A stretch of DNA of 64,000 nucleotides. Origin: Marivirga salinae. Lineage in GTDB: Bacteria; Bacteroidota; Bacteroidia; Cytophagales; Cyclobacteriaceae. Shown here one piece after another: positions 42,319-51,983 of this stretch. The translations under genes were made by a program, and so were the position numbers. Position 1 is the first letter of the stretch, and each line of letters opens with the position of its first letter. Where the stretch lies: positions 503,501 through 567,500 of the forward strand of contig NZ_CP129971.1 in assembly GCF_030503855.1 (NCBI RefSeq). Direction: 5' to 3'. The notes below the pieces were generated by a model. The model was not told the DNA's origin. It was given only the letters and a program-made list of their open reading frames with translations, and made no database searches.

Positions 42319-42936
42319 CTAAAGAAAAACCCAAAAACTCAATATCAATATCGCCCACAGAATTCCTAGAAAGTGCCAGCCTTTGGTTAGTAGTTCATAT
42401 TTTAAATGCCAATAAGGATTGGTTTCGGCTATCAGATATTGAACAGGATCTTTAGAAATTCTTTGGGTTTGGAGGATTAGATATCCCAAATAAGTATGAG
42501 CTGCTAAAAAATGTAGTGCATGCACGCCTGTCAAGACATAAAAAAAGGAGGAGGACACATCGGATGAAAACAGAACTTCTGATTCTCGTAAAGCTTTCCA
42601 GCCTAGAAACTGACATAAAGCAAAGCCTAGACCTAAAAAGAAGGTGAATCGCAAGGCAGTTAATAAGGATGAAATTTCTTCTGTTTTAAAAAGACTGTGG
42701 ATCGGATGAATCATAAAACTGGAAGCTCCAATCAAAACGGTGCTTAATGCAAAAACTGCTGGGATTTCAATGTCTGTTTGTCCTTCATTTCCCAGACTCA
42801 TAAAAAATGAAAAAAGAAGAAATAAAAAGATTAATGAGCTACCCAATAAACTCAAAATAAAAATCATTTTGTATGGGTGCAGTTTCTCTACCCTCTCAAA
42901 AAATGATAAATCCTCTTTCTTCGTATTTTTATCCAT
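42319..42936 (-). CDS. COX3-like heme-copper oxidase subunit III family protein
   Basis: This 205-residue protein has five predicted helices. It shows FFYVLTGVHALHFLAAHTYLGYL and ends YWHLKYELLTKGWHFLGILWAILILSFWVFL, matching the last three helices of cytochrome oxidase subunit III. No other oxidase subunit gene is nearby, so it is an orphan; the first helices are shorter than in full-length COX3. It follows the csaA-like gene after 23 bp on the minus strand. It could be a terminal oxidase assembly part encoded apart from its complex. Confidence 0.8.
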   Translation of the reverse strand: MDKNTKKEDLSFFERVEKLHPYKMIFILSLLGSSLIFLFLLFSFFMSLGNEGQTDIEIPAVFALSTVLIGASSFMIHPIHSLFKTEEISSLLTALRFTFFLGLGFALCQFLGWKALRESEVLFSSDVSSSFFYVLTGVHALHFLAAHTYLGYLILQTQRISKDPVQYLIAETNPYWHLKYELLTKGWHFLGILWAILILSFWVFL

Positions 42937-42959
42937 TTCTTTAAAGCAATCTGCTTATT

Positions 42960-43304
42960 TTATCCAATTTTCAATCCATTTTTAGCGTCTTTTTCAACGC
43001 TTAGCAGACTAATTTTATCTCCATCTACCGCTCCTAAAACCAAACATTCGCTCATGAAGTTCGCTATCTGCTTGGGTGGAAAATTCAAGACCGCCACTAT
43101 CTTTTTGCCAGGTAAATCTTCCAATTTATAGAGATTAGTGATCTGAGCAGAAGTCTTTCTCATGCCCAACTCACCAAAATCAATTTGCAACTTATAAGCA
43201 GGTTTTTTGGCTTCAGGGAATTTGGCTGCTTCCACTATAGTTCCCACCCGCATTTCAACTTTGGAAAAATCGTTCCAGCTTATTTCATTAGTCTGTTCAT
43301 TCAT
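42960..43304 (-). CDS. csaA: CsaA-like tRNA-binding protein
   Basis: This 114-residue protein is a tRNA-binding OB-fold domain: WNDFSKVEMRVGTIVEAAKFPEAKKPAYKL, then KTSAQITNLYKLEDLPGKKIVAVLNFPPKQIANFMSE, then LVLGAVDGDKISLL. Residue pattern and length match CsaA, described as a secretion chaperone in Bacillus and related to the C-terminal tRNA-binding domain of MetRS. It is the first gene of a leftward pair with the COX3-like gene. The role is uncertain. Confidence 0.9.
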   Translation of the reverse strand: MNEQTNEISWNDFSKVEMRVGTIVEAAKFPEAKKPAYKLQIDFGELGMRKTSAQITNLYKLEDLPGKKIVAVLNFPPKQIANFMSECLVLGAVDGDKISLLSVEKDAKNGLKIG

Positions 43305-43387
43305 AACTCTTTATAATGCGTTTAGTTATTTTATTGTTAATTCTTGCTGTGAAAGTTGAACTATGCGCCATTCCCATTAGTTTGTTT

Positions 43388-43395
43388 TACCTTTG
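43388..43395 (+). promoter_or_regulatory. Possible -7 box of mfd
   Basis: TACCTTTG matches TAnnTTTG, 58 bp before the mfd start. A TTG lies 29 bp away rather than 17-23, so only the -7 part is convincing. Confidence 0.4.
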
Positions 43396-43453
43396 CATGG
43401 TGTTTACGAAATAAGAACGAAAAAGTAAGCACAAAATTTAAATAGCATATAAA

Positions 43454-46400
43454 TTGAAGATTAAAGACTTTCTAAAATTATATAAAGATGATGCCATCTT
43501 GCAAACGATGGTGGCTTCCCTAAAACCCAACGAAGACCAGACCATCCAATTTAAAGGATTGGTGGGCAGTTTGGATGCCATAGCCGTTGCGGTTTCGCAT
43601 CTTTTAAATCATCAAAACCAACTCATCATTTTGCATGATAAGGAGGAAGCGGCATACTTTCAAAATGACTTACAAAACCTTTTAGATTTTAAAGAGCCCC
43701 TCCTATTCCCCACTTCTTACAAAAGGCCTTATCAGTTTGATGATATAGAAAATGCCAATGTGTTGATGAGAGCTGAAATTCTGAACCGCATCAATAACAA
43801 ATCCTCCACAGGAGAAATTATTGTGACTTATCCGGAGGCACTATCCGAAAAAGTAATCAATAAAAAATCATTAAAGTCGAACACCTTCACTGCCAAAGTG
43901 GGCGAAAATCTGGATGTGGAATTCATTGCAGAGTTATTACAAACCTATGACTTTGAACCTACTGATTTTGTGTACGAACCCGGGCAATATGCCATTCGAG
44001 GTGGAATCATAGATATCTTTTCTTATGCCAGCGATGAACCTTTCAGAATAGAATTATTCGGTAATGAAATTGATAGTATCCGTACTTTTGATGTGGCTTC
44101 CCAGCTTTCCACAGAAACGGTTAAGCAAATCAACATCATCCCTAATGTGCAAACCAAATTATTAGAAGAAAGCAGAGAATCTTTGCTTGAATATCTTCCA
44201 AATAACACCAAAATTTGGTTTAAGGATTATAAGCAAACCCTAGATGTACTTGAGCAATATTTCGATAAAGCTTCCCATTCTTTTCAGGAAATATTAGAAA
44301 GCACTCAGCAAACAAAAGTGGTTTTAGAACCCGAAATGTTGTTTGAAACCCCGGAAAGTTTCAAAAAAGGACTGGAAAAATATATTAAAGTAGAATTTGG
44401 CAATCGCTTTTATTTAAAAGCCAATCAGGAATTTGAATATCAAGCCAAACCCCAACCATCTTTCAATAAAAACTTTGATTTAATTGCGGAGAATTTATCC
44501 AGCAATCAGGAAGCGGGATTGGTTAATATCATTTCTTCGGAATCTTTAACTCAAACCGAGCGACTGAAAAACATATTTGAAGAAATTGACTCTTTCATCA
44601 AATTTCAGTCTTTGCCCCATACTTTGAGAGCTGGATTTGTAGATGAACAATTAAAACTAGCCTGCTATACCGATCACCAAATCTTCGAGCGTTTCCACAG
44701 ATATAAAACAAAGGACAAGCAAAGCAAATCCAAAGCCATCACCATACGGGAATTGAAAAACCTTCAGCCAGGTGATTTTGTGACCCATATCGATTATGGT
44801 GTGGGGCGTTTTGCAGGTATGGATAAGGTGGACAATAACGGCAAAAAGCAAGAAGTCATCCGTTTAATTTATCGGGACAATGATTTGCTTTATGTAAGCA
44901 TTCATGCCCTCCACAAAATTTCAAAATACAGCGGAAAAGAAGGAAACAATCCTACCATCAGTAAATTAGGCTCGCCTGAATGGGAAAACAAAAAGAAGAA
45001 AGCCAAGAAGCAGGTAAAAGACATCGCCAAAGATTTAATTGAACTTTACGCCAAAAGAAAATCTGCTCCTGGTTTTGCTTGCGAAAAAGATAGCTTCCTA
45101 CAAGCCGAATTGGAATCTTCTTTTATTTATGAAGATACACCTGATCAGGCAAAATCTACTGCTGACGTAAAATCAGATATGGAACAGCCACACCCTATGG
45201 ACAGATTAGTCTGCGGAGATGTGGGATTCGGGAAAACGGAAGTTGCCATTCGAGCAGCTTTCAAAGCGGTGGACAACAATAAACAAGTGGCGGTTTTAGT
45301 GCCAACGACCATTTTAGCTATGCAACATTTCAGGACTTTCTCTGAAAGACTGGAAAAAATGCCGGTTACAGTGGAATACATTAACCGATTTAAGACCACC
45401 AAGCAGATCAAAGATATTCTTAAGCGAACCGCAGAAGGCAAAGTCGATATTCTGATAGGAACGCACCGAATCGTGAATAAAGATGTGAAATTTAAGGATT
45501 TGGGCTTATTGGTGATTGATGAAGAGCAGAAATTTGGAGTTTCGGTAAAAGATAAATTGAAGCAATTCCGTGTGAATGTGGATGTACTGACCCTAACTGC
45601 CACACCAATTCCTAGGACTTTGCATTTTAGCCTGATGGGCGCAAGGGATTTAAGTGTGATTCAAACTCCTCCTCCCAACCGTCAGCCTGTGACCACTCAA
45701 TTAAACACCTTCAATGAAGAAGTTTTGCGTGATGCAATTGCTTTTGAATTGCAAAGAGGCGGCCAGGTGTTTTTTGTGCACAACCGAATTGGAGATATCG
45801 AACAAGTAGGTAATATCATTCTCAAATTAGTGCCCGATGCCCGAATTGGCGTTGCCCATGGACAAATGGATGGGGCCAAATTGGAGAAAGCGATGATGCG
45901 CTTTATTGAAGGCGAATATGATGTGCTGGTTTCCACCAATATCATCGAATCAGGATTGGATATCCCAAATGCCAATACCATTATCATCAATCATGCACAT
46001 ATGTTTGGTATGTCCGATTTGCACCAAATGAGAGGTCGGGTTGGGCGTTCCAATAAAAAAGCTTTTTGCTATCTTTTGACTCCGCCTACCATAGGATTGA
46101 GTTCCGATTCAAGAAAACGATTGACCACTTTGGAAGAATTTTCTGATTTGGGAGATGGCTTTAAAGTCGCCATGCGAGATTTGGATATCAGAGGTGCAGG
46201 AAATATGCTGGGAGCCGAGCAAAGTGGATTTATAACCGATTTAGGCTTCGATATGTATCATAAAATATTAGATGATGCCGTTGCCGAATTGAAAGAAAGC
46301 CATTTTGCCGATTTATTTAAAGATGAATTAGCCAAAAAGGCAAAAATCATCGCACAGGATTGCACCATAGAAACCGATTTGGAAATCCTGATCCCTGAAG

Positions 46401-46822
46401 ATTATGTGGGCAATATCACCGAAAGATTGAGCCTTTATTCTCAATTGGATAATATCAAAAATGAAGAAGAATTAGGTGTTTTTGAAAAATCATTGGAAGA
46501 TCGTTTCGGAAAAATACCAGAGCCTGTTTACGATTTAATAGAAACCGTACGTATCCGCTGGAAAGCCGAAAGCCTTGGTTTTGAGAAATTGTTAATTAAA
46601 AATGGCAGTTTAAAAGCTTACTTTGTTTCTGCGGATAATAAAAAATACTTCAATTCAGATATCTTCGGCAGGATTTTAACTTTCGTTCAAACGCATCCTA
46701 AAAAGTGCAAAATGAAAGACTACAAAGGCAGACCGATATTGAAAATAGAGGATATAGAAAACATAGAACAAGCCAAAGCTATTATATTTGATATGGCTGG
46801 AGAAGAAATTACAGAATCATGA
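43454..46822 (+). CDS. mfd: Transcription-repair coupling factor
   Basis: Mfd displaces stalled RNA polymerase from damaged DNA and recruits UvrA. The 1122-residue protein has a UvrB-like N-terminal module (about 1-450), a CarD-like RNA polymerase interaction domain (ITIRELKNLQPGDFVTHIDYGVGRF, near 430), and a RecG-like helicase with GDVGFGKTEVAIRAAF near 588 and DEEQKFG near 689. A C-terminal TRCF domain closes it (about 980-1100). It starts at TTG (43454); MKIKDFLKLY reads as a typical Mfd start. Length is normal. Confidence 0.97.
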   Translation: MKIKDFLKLYKDDAILQTMVASLKPNEDQTIQFKGLVGSLDAIAVAVSHLLNHQNQLIILHDKEEAAYFQNDLQNLLDFKEPLLFPTSYKRPYQFDDIENANVLMRAEILNRINNKSSTGEIIVTYPEALSEKVINKKSLKSNTFTAKVGENLDVEFIAELLQTYDFEPTDFVYEPGQYAIRGGIIDIFSYASDEPFRIELFGNEIDSIRTFDVASQLSTETVKQINIIPNVQTKLLEESRESLLEYLPNNTKIWFKDYKQTLDVLEQYFDKASHSFQEILESTQQTKVVLEPEMLFETPESFKKGLEKYIKVEFGNRFYLKANQEFEYQAKPQPSFNKNFDLIAENLSSNQEAGLVNIISSESLTQTERLKNIFEEIDSFIKFQSLPHTLRAGFVDEQLKLACYTDHQIFERFHRYKTKDKQSKSKAITIRELKNLQPGDFVTHIDYGVGRFAGMDKVDNNGKKQEVIRLIYRDNDLLYVSIHALHKISKYSGKEGNNPTISKLGSPEWENKKKKAKKQVKDIAKDLIELYAKRKSAPGFACEKDSFLQAELESSFIYEDTPDQAKSTADVKSDMEQPHPMDRLVCGDVGFGKTEVAIRAAFKAVDNNKQVAVLVPTTILAMQHFRTFSERLEKMPVTVEYINRFKTTKQIKDILKRTAEGKVDILIGTHRIVNKDVKFKDLGLLVIDEEQKFGVSVKDKLKQFRVNVDVLTLTATPIPRTLHFSLMGARDLSVIQTPPPNRQPVTTQLNTFNEEVLRDAIAFELQRGGQVFFVHNRIGDIEQVGNIILKLVPDARIGVAHGQMDGAKLEKAMMRFIEGEYDVLVSTNIIESGLDIPNANTIIINHAHMFGMSDLHQMRGRVGRSNKKAFCYLLTPPTIGLSSDSRKRLTTLEEFSDLGDGFKVAMRDLDIRGAGNMLGAEQSGFITDLGFDMYHKILDDAVAELKESHFADLFKDELAKKAKIIAQDCTIETDLEILIPEDYVGNITERLSLYSQLDNIKNEEELGVFEKSLEDRFGKIPEPVYDLIETVRIRWKAESLGFEKLLIKNGSLKAYFVSADNKKYFNSDIFGRILTFVQTHPKKCKMKDYKGRPILKIEDIENIEQAKAIIFDMAGEEITES

Positions 46823-47259
46823 CTTATCATAGAGATTAAATATTTCTAATCTACATTATAAGTTTGGGGTATAAGCCTCATTTAATCTTTTATATTGATA
46901 TAGTTTATGCATTCCCTCAAAGGTCAAATAATAACTCCCAAACATCTTTTTTTTAGATTCCACTCAGCAAAAGTTCTTTATTTTTAAAAAGAAATAGTGA
47001 TAGCACTTATAATATTTGTAGGGTTTAATAAATAGATTTTTGGCTCGCCTATCAATGAAAAATATTAAATCTCACTGACCAATCTAATTTTTTAAAACGC
47101 TCGCAATTTTTTGTTTGAAAGTAGAGTTTTAGTTTATTAACTTGTCGAAATTAAAAATACTCCTGAATGACATAAAAAGTATACTTAAGAATAGGATCTC
47201 CTGCTATTCTAGTAAGAAATAGTAGTTAGATCATTTTTACATATACGCTTATAAAAATA
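46823..47259. other. AT-rich intergenic region after mfd
   Basis: This 437-bp region has no ORF, repeat or clear terminator. A weak hairpin AGAATAG/CTATTCT (47188-47210) lies near the start of the glycosyltransferase gene. Nothing else was recognised. Confidence 0.4.
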
Positions 47260-48789
47260 ATGAATATTCCCCCTATTACTATAAAGTATAAGTCATGGTT
47301 ATACTTATTAATTCTGTCATTAGTTTTTGCTGGAGTTTATATTTATACCTTTGATTCTAAAATTGCTGTTCTGGGCGACAATGCCTATTATTACATTTTG
47401 GGAAAAGCATTAGCTGAGGGTGAAGGTTACGTAAACATTTCAAACATAAACAAACCACCCAATTATCATTATCCTCCTGGCTACCCTGCAATTATTGGTC
47501 TGACTTTGTTTTTGGGTGCAAGCACCTTTTCTATAAAGGTATTAAATGGCATTTTTCTTCTTTTGACTATCTATATATTTTATTTTCTTTTCAAGAAGCT
47601 TCTAAATGAAGATATTGCTTTTATTGCCTCTTTAATGATTCTACTTAACTCACATATCTTGTATTATTCTTCTATTATGATGTCTGAGATACCTTTTATG
47701 TTTTTCAGTGGACTATCTATTTTACTGTTTTTCAAGGCATCAGAGAAGGGTTACAATATAAAGGATTTAAACTTTATTGGCGCTTTACTAAGCATGTTGA
47801 TTGCCTATTATATCAGGTCGTTAGGATTGGCAATTTTTGCAGGCTTTTTTTTACATTTTATCATTAAGAGACAATGGAAATACTTGGTCATTTGTTTCTT
47901 CTTTTTAGTTGTTGGAGCCTTACCCTGGTTTATTAGAGGACAACATACAGAAAGTAGCTCTTACTTGAATCAACTTTCACTAATAAATCCGTACCAGCCA
48001 GCTTTAGGTAGGGCTGGATTTGGAGATTTTGCAGAAAGGGTTCTTGAAAATATATCTCGGTACATAACCTTCGAAATACCATCAGCCTTATTTCCAAATA
48101 TCGATCCAGATTACTGGAATGATGCAACCCTAGGAGATTGGGTCATTGGTAGCATCTTGATTGGGATTGCTATTTTAGGACTAATAAGTCAAAGGAAACA
48201 TAGATGGATTTTAATTGGCTATACTCTTGGAACATTTGGAATATTAATGATTTGGCCATCAGTATGGATCGGAGTCCGGTTTATTGTTCCGTTTATCCCC
48301 ATATTAATTTACACTTTTCTCAACGGGATAAATGAAATATTTCAAAGAATCGCATCTGCTTTAGGTCAAAAATCTTTAACGCCTTTATTGCTTTTATTTA
48401 TTCTACTATTTGCTTGGGGTCCAATTAAGAACCTCCACAAAACAGCAAAGGCTGACTATTATCCTGCTCTGAATAATTATTTTAAAATCGCCAATTGGTT
48501 AAGTAAAAACGTGAAGCAGGATGCAGTGGTCAGTTGCGCTAAACCAGCCCTGCTATATTTAAAGGCTAAGACTTTTACAATGAGGTATAAATTTGACCAA
48601 AATCCCGGTGAATTAATTCAAGATTTGGAAGATAAACAAGTTGATTATGTAGTTCTTGATCAGTTTTATAAAAATACTTATAAATATTTGATTCCAGCCA
48701 TAAGAAATTATCCTCAGCGTTTTCAAAAGGTGATTGAACTAGAAAAGCCCAATACCTATTTATTAAAGTTTAAGGAAAAAAATGATTAA
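47260..48789 (+). CDS. GT39/ArnT-like membrane glycosyltransferase
   Basis: This 509-residue protein has about 11 helices. The N-terminal periplasmic motif (LGDNAYYYILGKALAEGEGYV, with the acidic GDNA residue) and the PNYHYPPGYPAIIG loop match the GT-C fold of polyprenol-phosphate-sugar-dependent glycosyltransferases (PMT/ArnT). It would transfer a sugar from a polyprenyl phosphate to a lipid or protein on the periplasmic side. The gene overlaps the downstream GT2 enzyme by 8 bp; that enzyme probably makes the lipid-linked donor. Confidence 0.85.
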   Translation: MNIPPITIKYKSWLYLLILSLVFAGVYIYTFDSKIAVLGDNAYYYILGKALAEGEGYVNISNINKPPNYHYPPGYPAIIGLTLFLGASTFSIKVLNGIFLLLTIYIFYFLFKKLLNEDIAFIASLMILLNSHILYYSSIMMSEIPFMFFSGLSILLFFKASEKGYNIKDLNFIGALLSMLIAYYIRSLGLAIFAGFFLHFIIKRQWKYLVICFFFLVVGALPWFIRGQHTESSSYLNQLSLINPYQPALGRAGFGDFAERVLENISRYITFEIPSALFPNIDPDYWNDATLGDWVIGSILIGIAILGLISQRKHRWILIGYTLGTFGILMIWPSVWIGVRFIVPFIPILIYTFLNGINEIFQRIASALGQKSLTPLLLLFILLFAWGPIKNLHKTAKADYYPALNNYFKIANWLSKNVKQDAVVSCAKPALLYLKAKTFTMRYKFDQNPGELIQDLEDKQVDYVVLDQFYKNTYKYLIPAIRNYPQRFQKVIELEKPNTYLLKFKEKND

Positions 48790-49495
48790 TAAACTCTCAA
48801 TCATCATACCTGCCTTTAACGAAGCTCGTACTATTGCCTTGGTTTTAGAAAAGATAAAAGAGGTGGAACTCATTAATAATATTGAAAAAGAGGTGATTAT
48901 TATCAATGATGCTTCAACTGATAATACAGAAGAAACAATTCGAACTTATCAAAATAATAATCCAGAACTTACAATTCTTTATTTTTCCCAGCAAATAAAC
49001 ATGGGTAAAGGAGCAGCTTTAAATAGAGCCATTCAGGAAACCAGTGGTGAATATTTAGTAGTCCAGGATGCCGACCTAGAATACGATCCTAAAGAATATA
49101 ATACTCTTTTACAACCTGTTGTAGATGGTGTAGCCGATGTTGTTTATGGAAGTCGTTTTCAGGGAGGTAATCCCCATAGGGTTCTTTTTTTTTGGCATAC
49201 TTTAGGAAATAAATTTCTTACCTTTCTTTCTAATATGTTGACCAATCTTAATTTAACAGATATGGAAACAGGTTACAAATTGATAAAAACACCTATAGCT
49301 AAAAGTTTGAACTTGAGAGAGAAGCGATTCGGGTTTGAGCCAGAGGTGACAGCCAAAATAGCAAAAGTGAAAGATATAAGAATATATGAAGTAGGGATAT
49401 CCTATTACGGAAGGACTTATGCAGATGGTAAAAAGGTTTGCTGGAAGGATGGATTTAGAGCAATCTACTGCATTATAAAATTTAACCTCTTCTAG
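48782..49495 (+). CDS. GT2 glycosyltransferase, polyprenol-phosphate type
   Basis: This 237-residue GT-A fold enzyme starts LSIIIPAFNEARTI and has IINDASTDNT, GKGAALNRAI and the DXD-like VVQDADLEYDP. The segment GSRFQGGN and C-terminal KRFGFEPEVTAKIAK match DPM1-like synthases. It has no C-terminal membrane helices. It likely transfers a sugar from a nucleotide donor to polyprenyl phosphate, supplying the GT39-like partner encoded upstream. The overlap of 8 bp implies coupling. Confidence 0.88.
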   Translation: MINKLSIIIPAFNEARTIALVLEKIKEVELINNIEKEVIIINDASTDNTEETIRTYQNNNPELTILYFSQQINMGKGAALNRAIQETSGEYLVVQDADLEYDPKEYNTLLQPVVDGVADVVYGSRFQGGNPHRVLFFWHTLGNKFLTFLSNMLTNLNLTDMETGYKLIKTPIAKSLNLREKRFGFEPEVTAKIAKVKDIRIYEVGISYYGRTYADGKKVCWKDGFRAIYCIIKFNLF

Positions 49496-49725
49496 TACTT
49501 TTTTATTAGATACAAAGTGCAGATATAATAAAATGTGTTATTGCCTTTTAGATAGAAGCAAATCAAAAAATGGCAATTTAAATTAGCAATATGAGGGATG
49601 AAAAATCATTCTTTTTTAATATGGTTGGGGAAGAAGTGGAAACGGCTTAGTCAGTTTTTCAACAATTGCTATCTTTACAGCGTATTGATAGAGTGAATAA
49701 ATTTTTCCAAAAGAAAACCTACATC

Positions 49726-51246
49726 ATGAACAAAAAAGTAATCTTAATGATATTGGATGGCTGGGGTTTAGCCACCAACAAAGAAGTTTCCGCTATAGAT
49801 AAAGCCAATACCCCTTTTGTGGATAGCCTTTATGGCAAATACAAAAACAGCAAACTGGATGCCTCTGGTTTGGCAGTGGGTTTGCCTGAAGGGCAGATGG
49901 GAAATTCCGAAGTCGGACATATGAACATTGGCGCAGGCAGAGTGGTCTATCAGGATTTAGTGAAAATCAATAAAGCAATAGAGGAAAAATCCATCAAGGA
50001 AAACCCTGTTTGGGCTGAGGCCATGGATTATGCTAAAAAGAACAATAAAAAAGTGCATTTTATTGGATTGGTTTCTGATGGAGGCGTTCATTCTCACATT
50101 GGGCATTTGAAAGGCTTGTTGAGCCTGGCTCATGATGAAGGCGTTCAAAATTTATTCGTTCATGCCTTTACTGATGGAAGAGATACTGACCCAAATGGTG
50201 GAAAAGCTTATTTGAAGGATGTTGAAGAACATGCTGAAAAAACAGGAGCAAAAATCGCTTCCGTTACGGGTAGATATTTCGCCATGGACAGAGACAACCG
50301 ATGGGAAAGAGTAAAATTGGCTTATGATGCCATGGTGAAAGGGGAAGGTAAAACGACTGACTCCATATCGAATGCCATACAGTCTTCTTATGATGAAGGC
50401 GTTACGGATGAATTTATCAAACCTATTATTCATACTGAAAATGGAAATCCTGTTGCCAAAATTGAAGAAGGCGATGTGGTAATTTCATTTAATTTCAGAA
50501 CGGATAGAGGTAGGGAAATCACACAGGCTTTAACCCAAAAAGCATTCCCTGAGCAGGATATGAAGCCATTGGATTTGCATTACATCACCATGACCAAGTA
50601 TGATGATACTTTCAAAGGCGTAAAAGTGCTCTTCGAAAAGGATAATTTGGTCAACACTTTAGGTGAGGTTTTAGAAAAACACGGCAAAAAGCAAATCCGA
50701 ATTGCTGAGACTGAAAAGTATCCGCATGTGACTTTCTTTTTCTCTGGCGGAAGGGAAACGGAATTTGAAGGTGAGAAACGCTTGATGTGCCCTTCTCCAA
50801 AAGTAGCTACATACGACTTAAAACCAGAAATGAGTGCCTATGACATCCGAGATAAAATCATTCCTGAATTGAAAAAAGGTGAGGCTGATTTCGTTTGCTT
50901 GAATTTTGCCAATCCTGATATGGTAGGGCATACGGGAGTATTTGAGGCGGCAGTAAAAGCTTGCGAAACGGTGGATAGTTGTGCTCAGGCCGTGACCGAA
51001 GCAGCCAAGGAAAATGGATATGCGGCCATCATCATAGCTGACCATGGTAATTCCGATTATATGGTCAATGAAGATGGAAGTCCGAACACCGCTCATACCA
51101 CCAACTTAGTGCCTTGCATTTTGGTTGATGATACCTTTAACGGTAGCATTAAAGATGGTAAATTAGGGGATTTAGCGCCCACTATTTTAAAAATTATGGA
51201 TGTTGAAATTCCTAAAGAAATGACGGGTGACATACTGATTAGTTAA
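49726..51246 (+). CDS. gpmI: Cofactor-independent phosphoglycerate mutase
   Basis: GpmI interconverts 3- and 2-phosphoglycerate with two metal ions. From the ATG at 49726 it has 506 residues, the usual length; the longer frame from 49666 adds 20 unlike any family member. D11 in DGWG and Ser61 in GQMGNSEVGHMN are the metal ligand and nucleophile. HAFTDGRDTDP, GRYFAMDRDNRW, NFANPDMVGHTG and ADHGNSDYM follow in order. A TATCTTTA box at 49670 could be its -7. A terminator hairpin follows the stop. Confidence 0.97.
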   Translation: MNKKVILMILDGWGLATNKEVSAIDKANTPFVDSLYGKYKNSKLDASGLAVGLPEGQMGNSEVGHMNIGAGRVVYQDLVKINKAIEEKSIKENPVWAEAMDYAKKNNKKVHFIGLVSDGGVHSHIGHLKGLLSLAHDEGVQNLFVHAFTDGRDTDPNGGKAYLKDVEEHAEKTGAKIASVTGRYFAMDRDNRWERVKLAYDAMVKGEGKTTDSISNAIQSSYDEGVTDEFIKPIIHTENGNPVAKIEEGDVVISFNFRTDRGREITQALTQKAFPEQDMKPLDLHYITMTKYDDTFKGVKVLFEKDNLVNTLGEVLEKHGKKQIRIAETEKYPHVTFFFSGGRETEFEGEKRLMCPSPKVATYDLKPEMSAYDIRDKIIPELKKGEADFVCLNFANPDMVGHTGVFEAAVKACETVDSCAQAVTEAAKENGYAAIIIADHGNSDYMVNEDGSPNTAHTTNLVPCILVDDTFNGSIKDGKLGDLAPTILKIMDVEIPKEMTGDILIS

Positions 51247-51254
51247 TAAATTTA

Positions 51255-51290
51255 GAAGGGGTTTGATAAAACAAACCCCTTTCAATTTTC
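51255..51290 (+). terminator. Rho-independent terminator after gpmI
   Basis: AAGGGGTTTG and CAAACCCCTT form a 10-bp perfect stem with a 6-base loop, followed by TCAATTTTC. It lies just before the next gene, which therefore probably has its own promoter. Confidence 0.65.
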
Positions 51291-51301
51291 ATTTATAGAA
51301 C

Positions 51302-51880
51302 ATGAAAAATCTCAACAGTATTCTTTTTGCGATTATAATAGTTTTCTTTTTTGCCTGCGAAACAGCGGTAAGGGAAAAACCCATCAATGAATATTATGAT
51401 GTGGATGCCTTAATTGACAAACAGTCCAAGTTACTGACTGAACTACAGCCTACAATTGAAAAATCTATTGAAGTGGATGGCAAAAAGGAGAAAGATACTA
51501 TGGAATTTGATTCCTTAGGCTGGAAAAACGAGCTGGAAGTCTTTAAATTGGCTGACATCAATAAGCCTACTTTATATGATGCTTATGAAGCCACTGAGGA
51601 GCAAACAACCGATGGAAAAATCTGGCGCTACACCACTGGAAAGCCTTCTTTAGGCATAGAATATTTATATGTATATTTTGATAATGACAGTGCAGTAACC
51701 AAACTGGAAGCTCGTTACCATGAAAACAATGCACTTTATGTGTCAGAAAGAAATTTTGAAATCACATTCAAAAAATCTGAAGATTATAGCGTATTAGATT
51801 CTTACAAAATCTTCGGCAGACAAAAAATGGCCATGAAAGATGAGGTTACTTTTTCTATTGAGAGTGAGGTGGTGGATTAA
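51302..51880 (+). CDS. Lipoprotein of unknown function
   Basis: This 192-residue protein has a type II signal ending in FFAC near residue 19. The mature part begins with a charged, helical stretch (YYDVDALIDKQSKLLTELQPTIEK). It then forms strands (IWRYTTGKPSLGIEYLYVYFDNDSAVTKLEARYHENNALYVSERNFEITF), a curved sheet that may bind a ligand. No domain is recognised. Probably outer-membrane-anchored. It follows gpmI by 55 bp with a terminator between them. Confidence 0.75.
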   Translation: MKNLNSILFAIIIVFFFACETAVREKPINEYYDVDALIDKQSKLLTELQPTIEKSIEVDGKKEKDTMEFDSLGWKNELEVFKLADINKPTLYDAYEATEEQTTDGKIWRYTTGKPSLGIEYLYVYFDNDSAVTKLEARYHENNALYVSERNFEITFKKSEDYSVLDSYKIFGRQKMAMKDEVTFSIESEVVD

Positions 51881-51954
51881 CTAAGCCAACTTAAAAACTG
51901 ATTCATATTTCTATTGTCTTGCTATTCCAGGTTTTTTTTTAGACAACCACCCCG

Positions 51955-51970
51955 TCCGCTAGCTAGCGGA
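51955..51970. repeat. GC-rich 16-bp palindrome between convergent genes
   Basis: TCCGCTAGCTAGCGGA is perfect and sits inside CCCCG/GAGGGG outer arms, forming a long hairpin at the convergent junction. It resembles the palindrome at 41293 (both CCGC-xAGCTx-GCGG). It may serve as a terminator or a REP element. Confidence 0.55.
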
Positions 51971-51983
51971 TGAGGGGTTTAAA

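Noticed and set aside
49666..49725. Extended N-terminus of GpmI
   Set aside because: The 20 extra residues are absent from the family and overlap a TATCTTTA promoter-like box; the ATG at 49726 gives the standard MNKKVILMILDGWG start.
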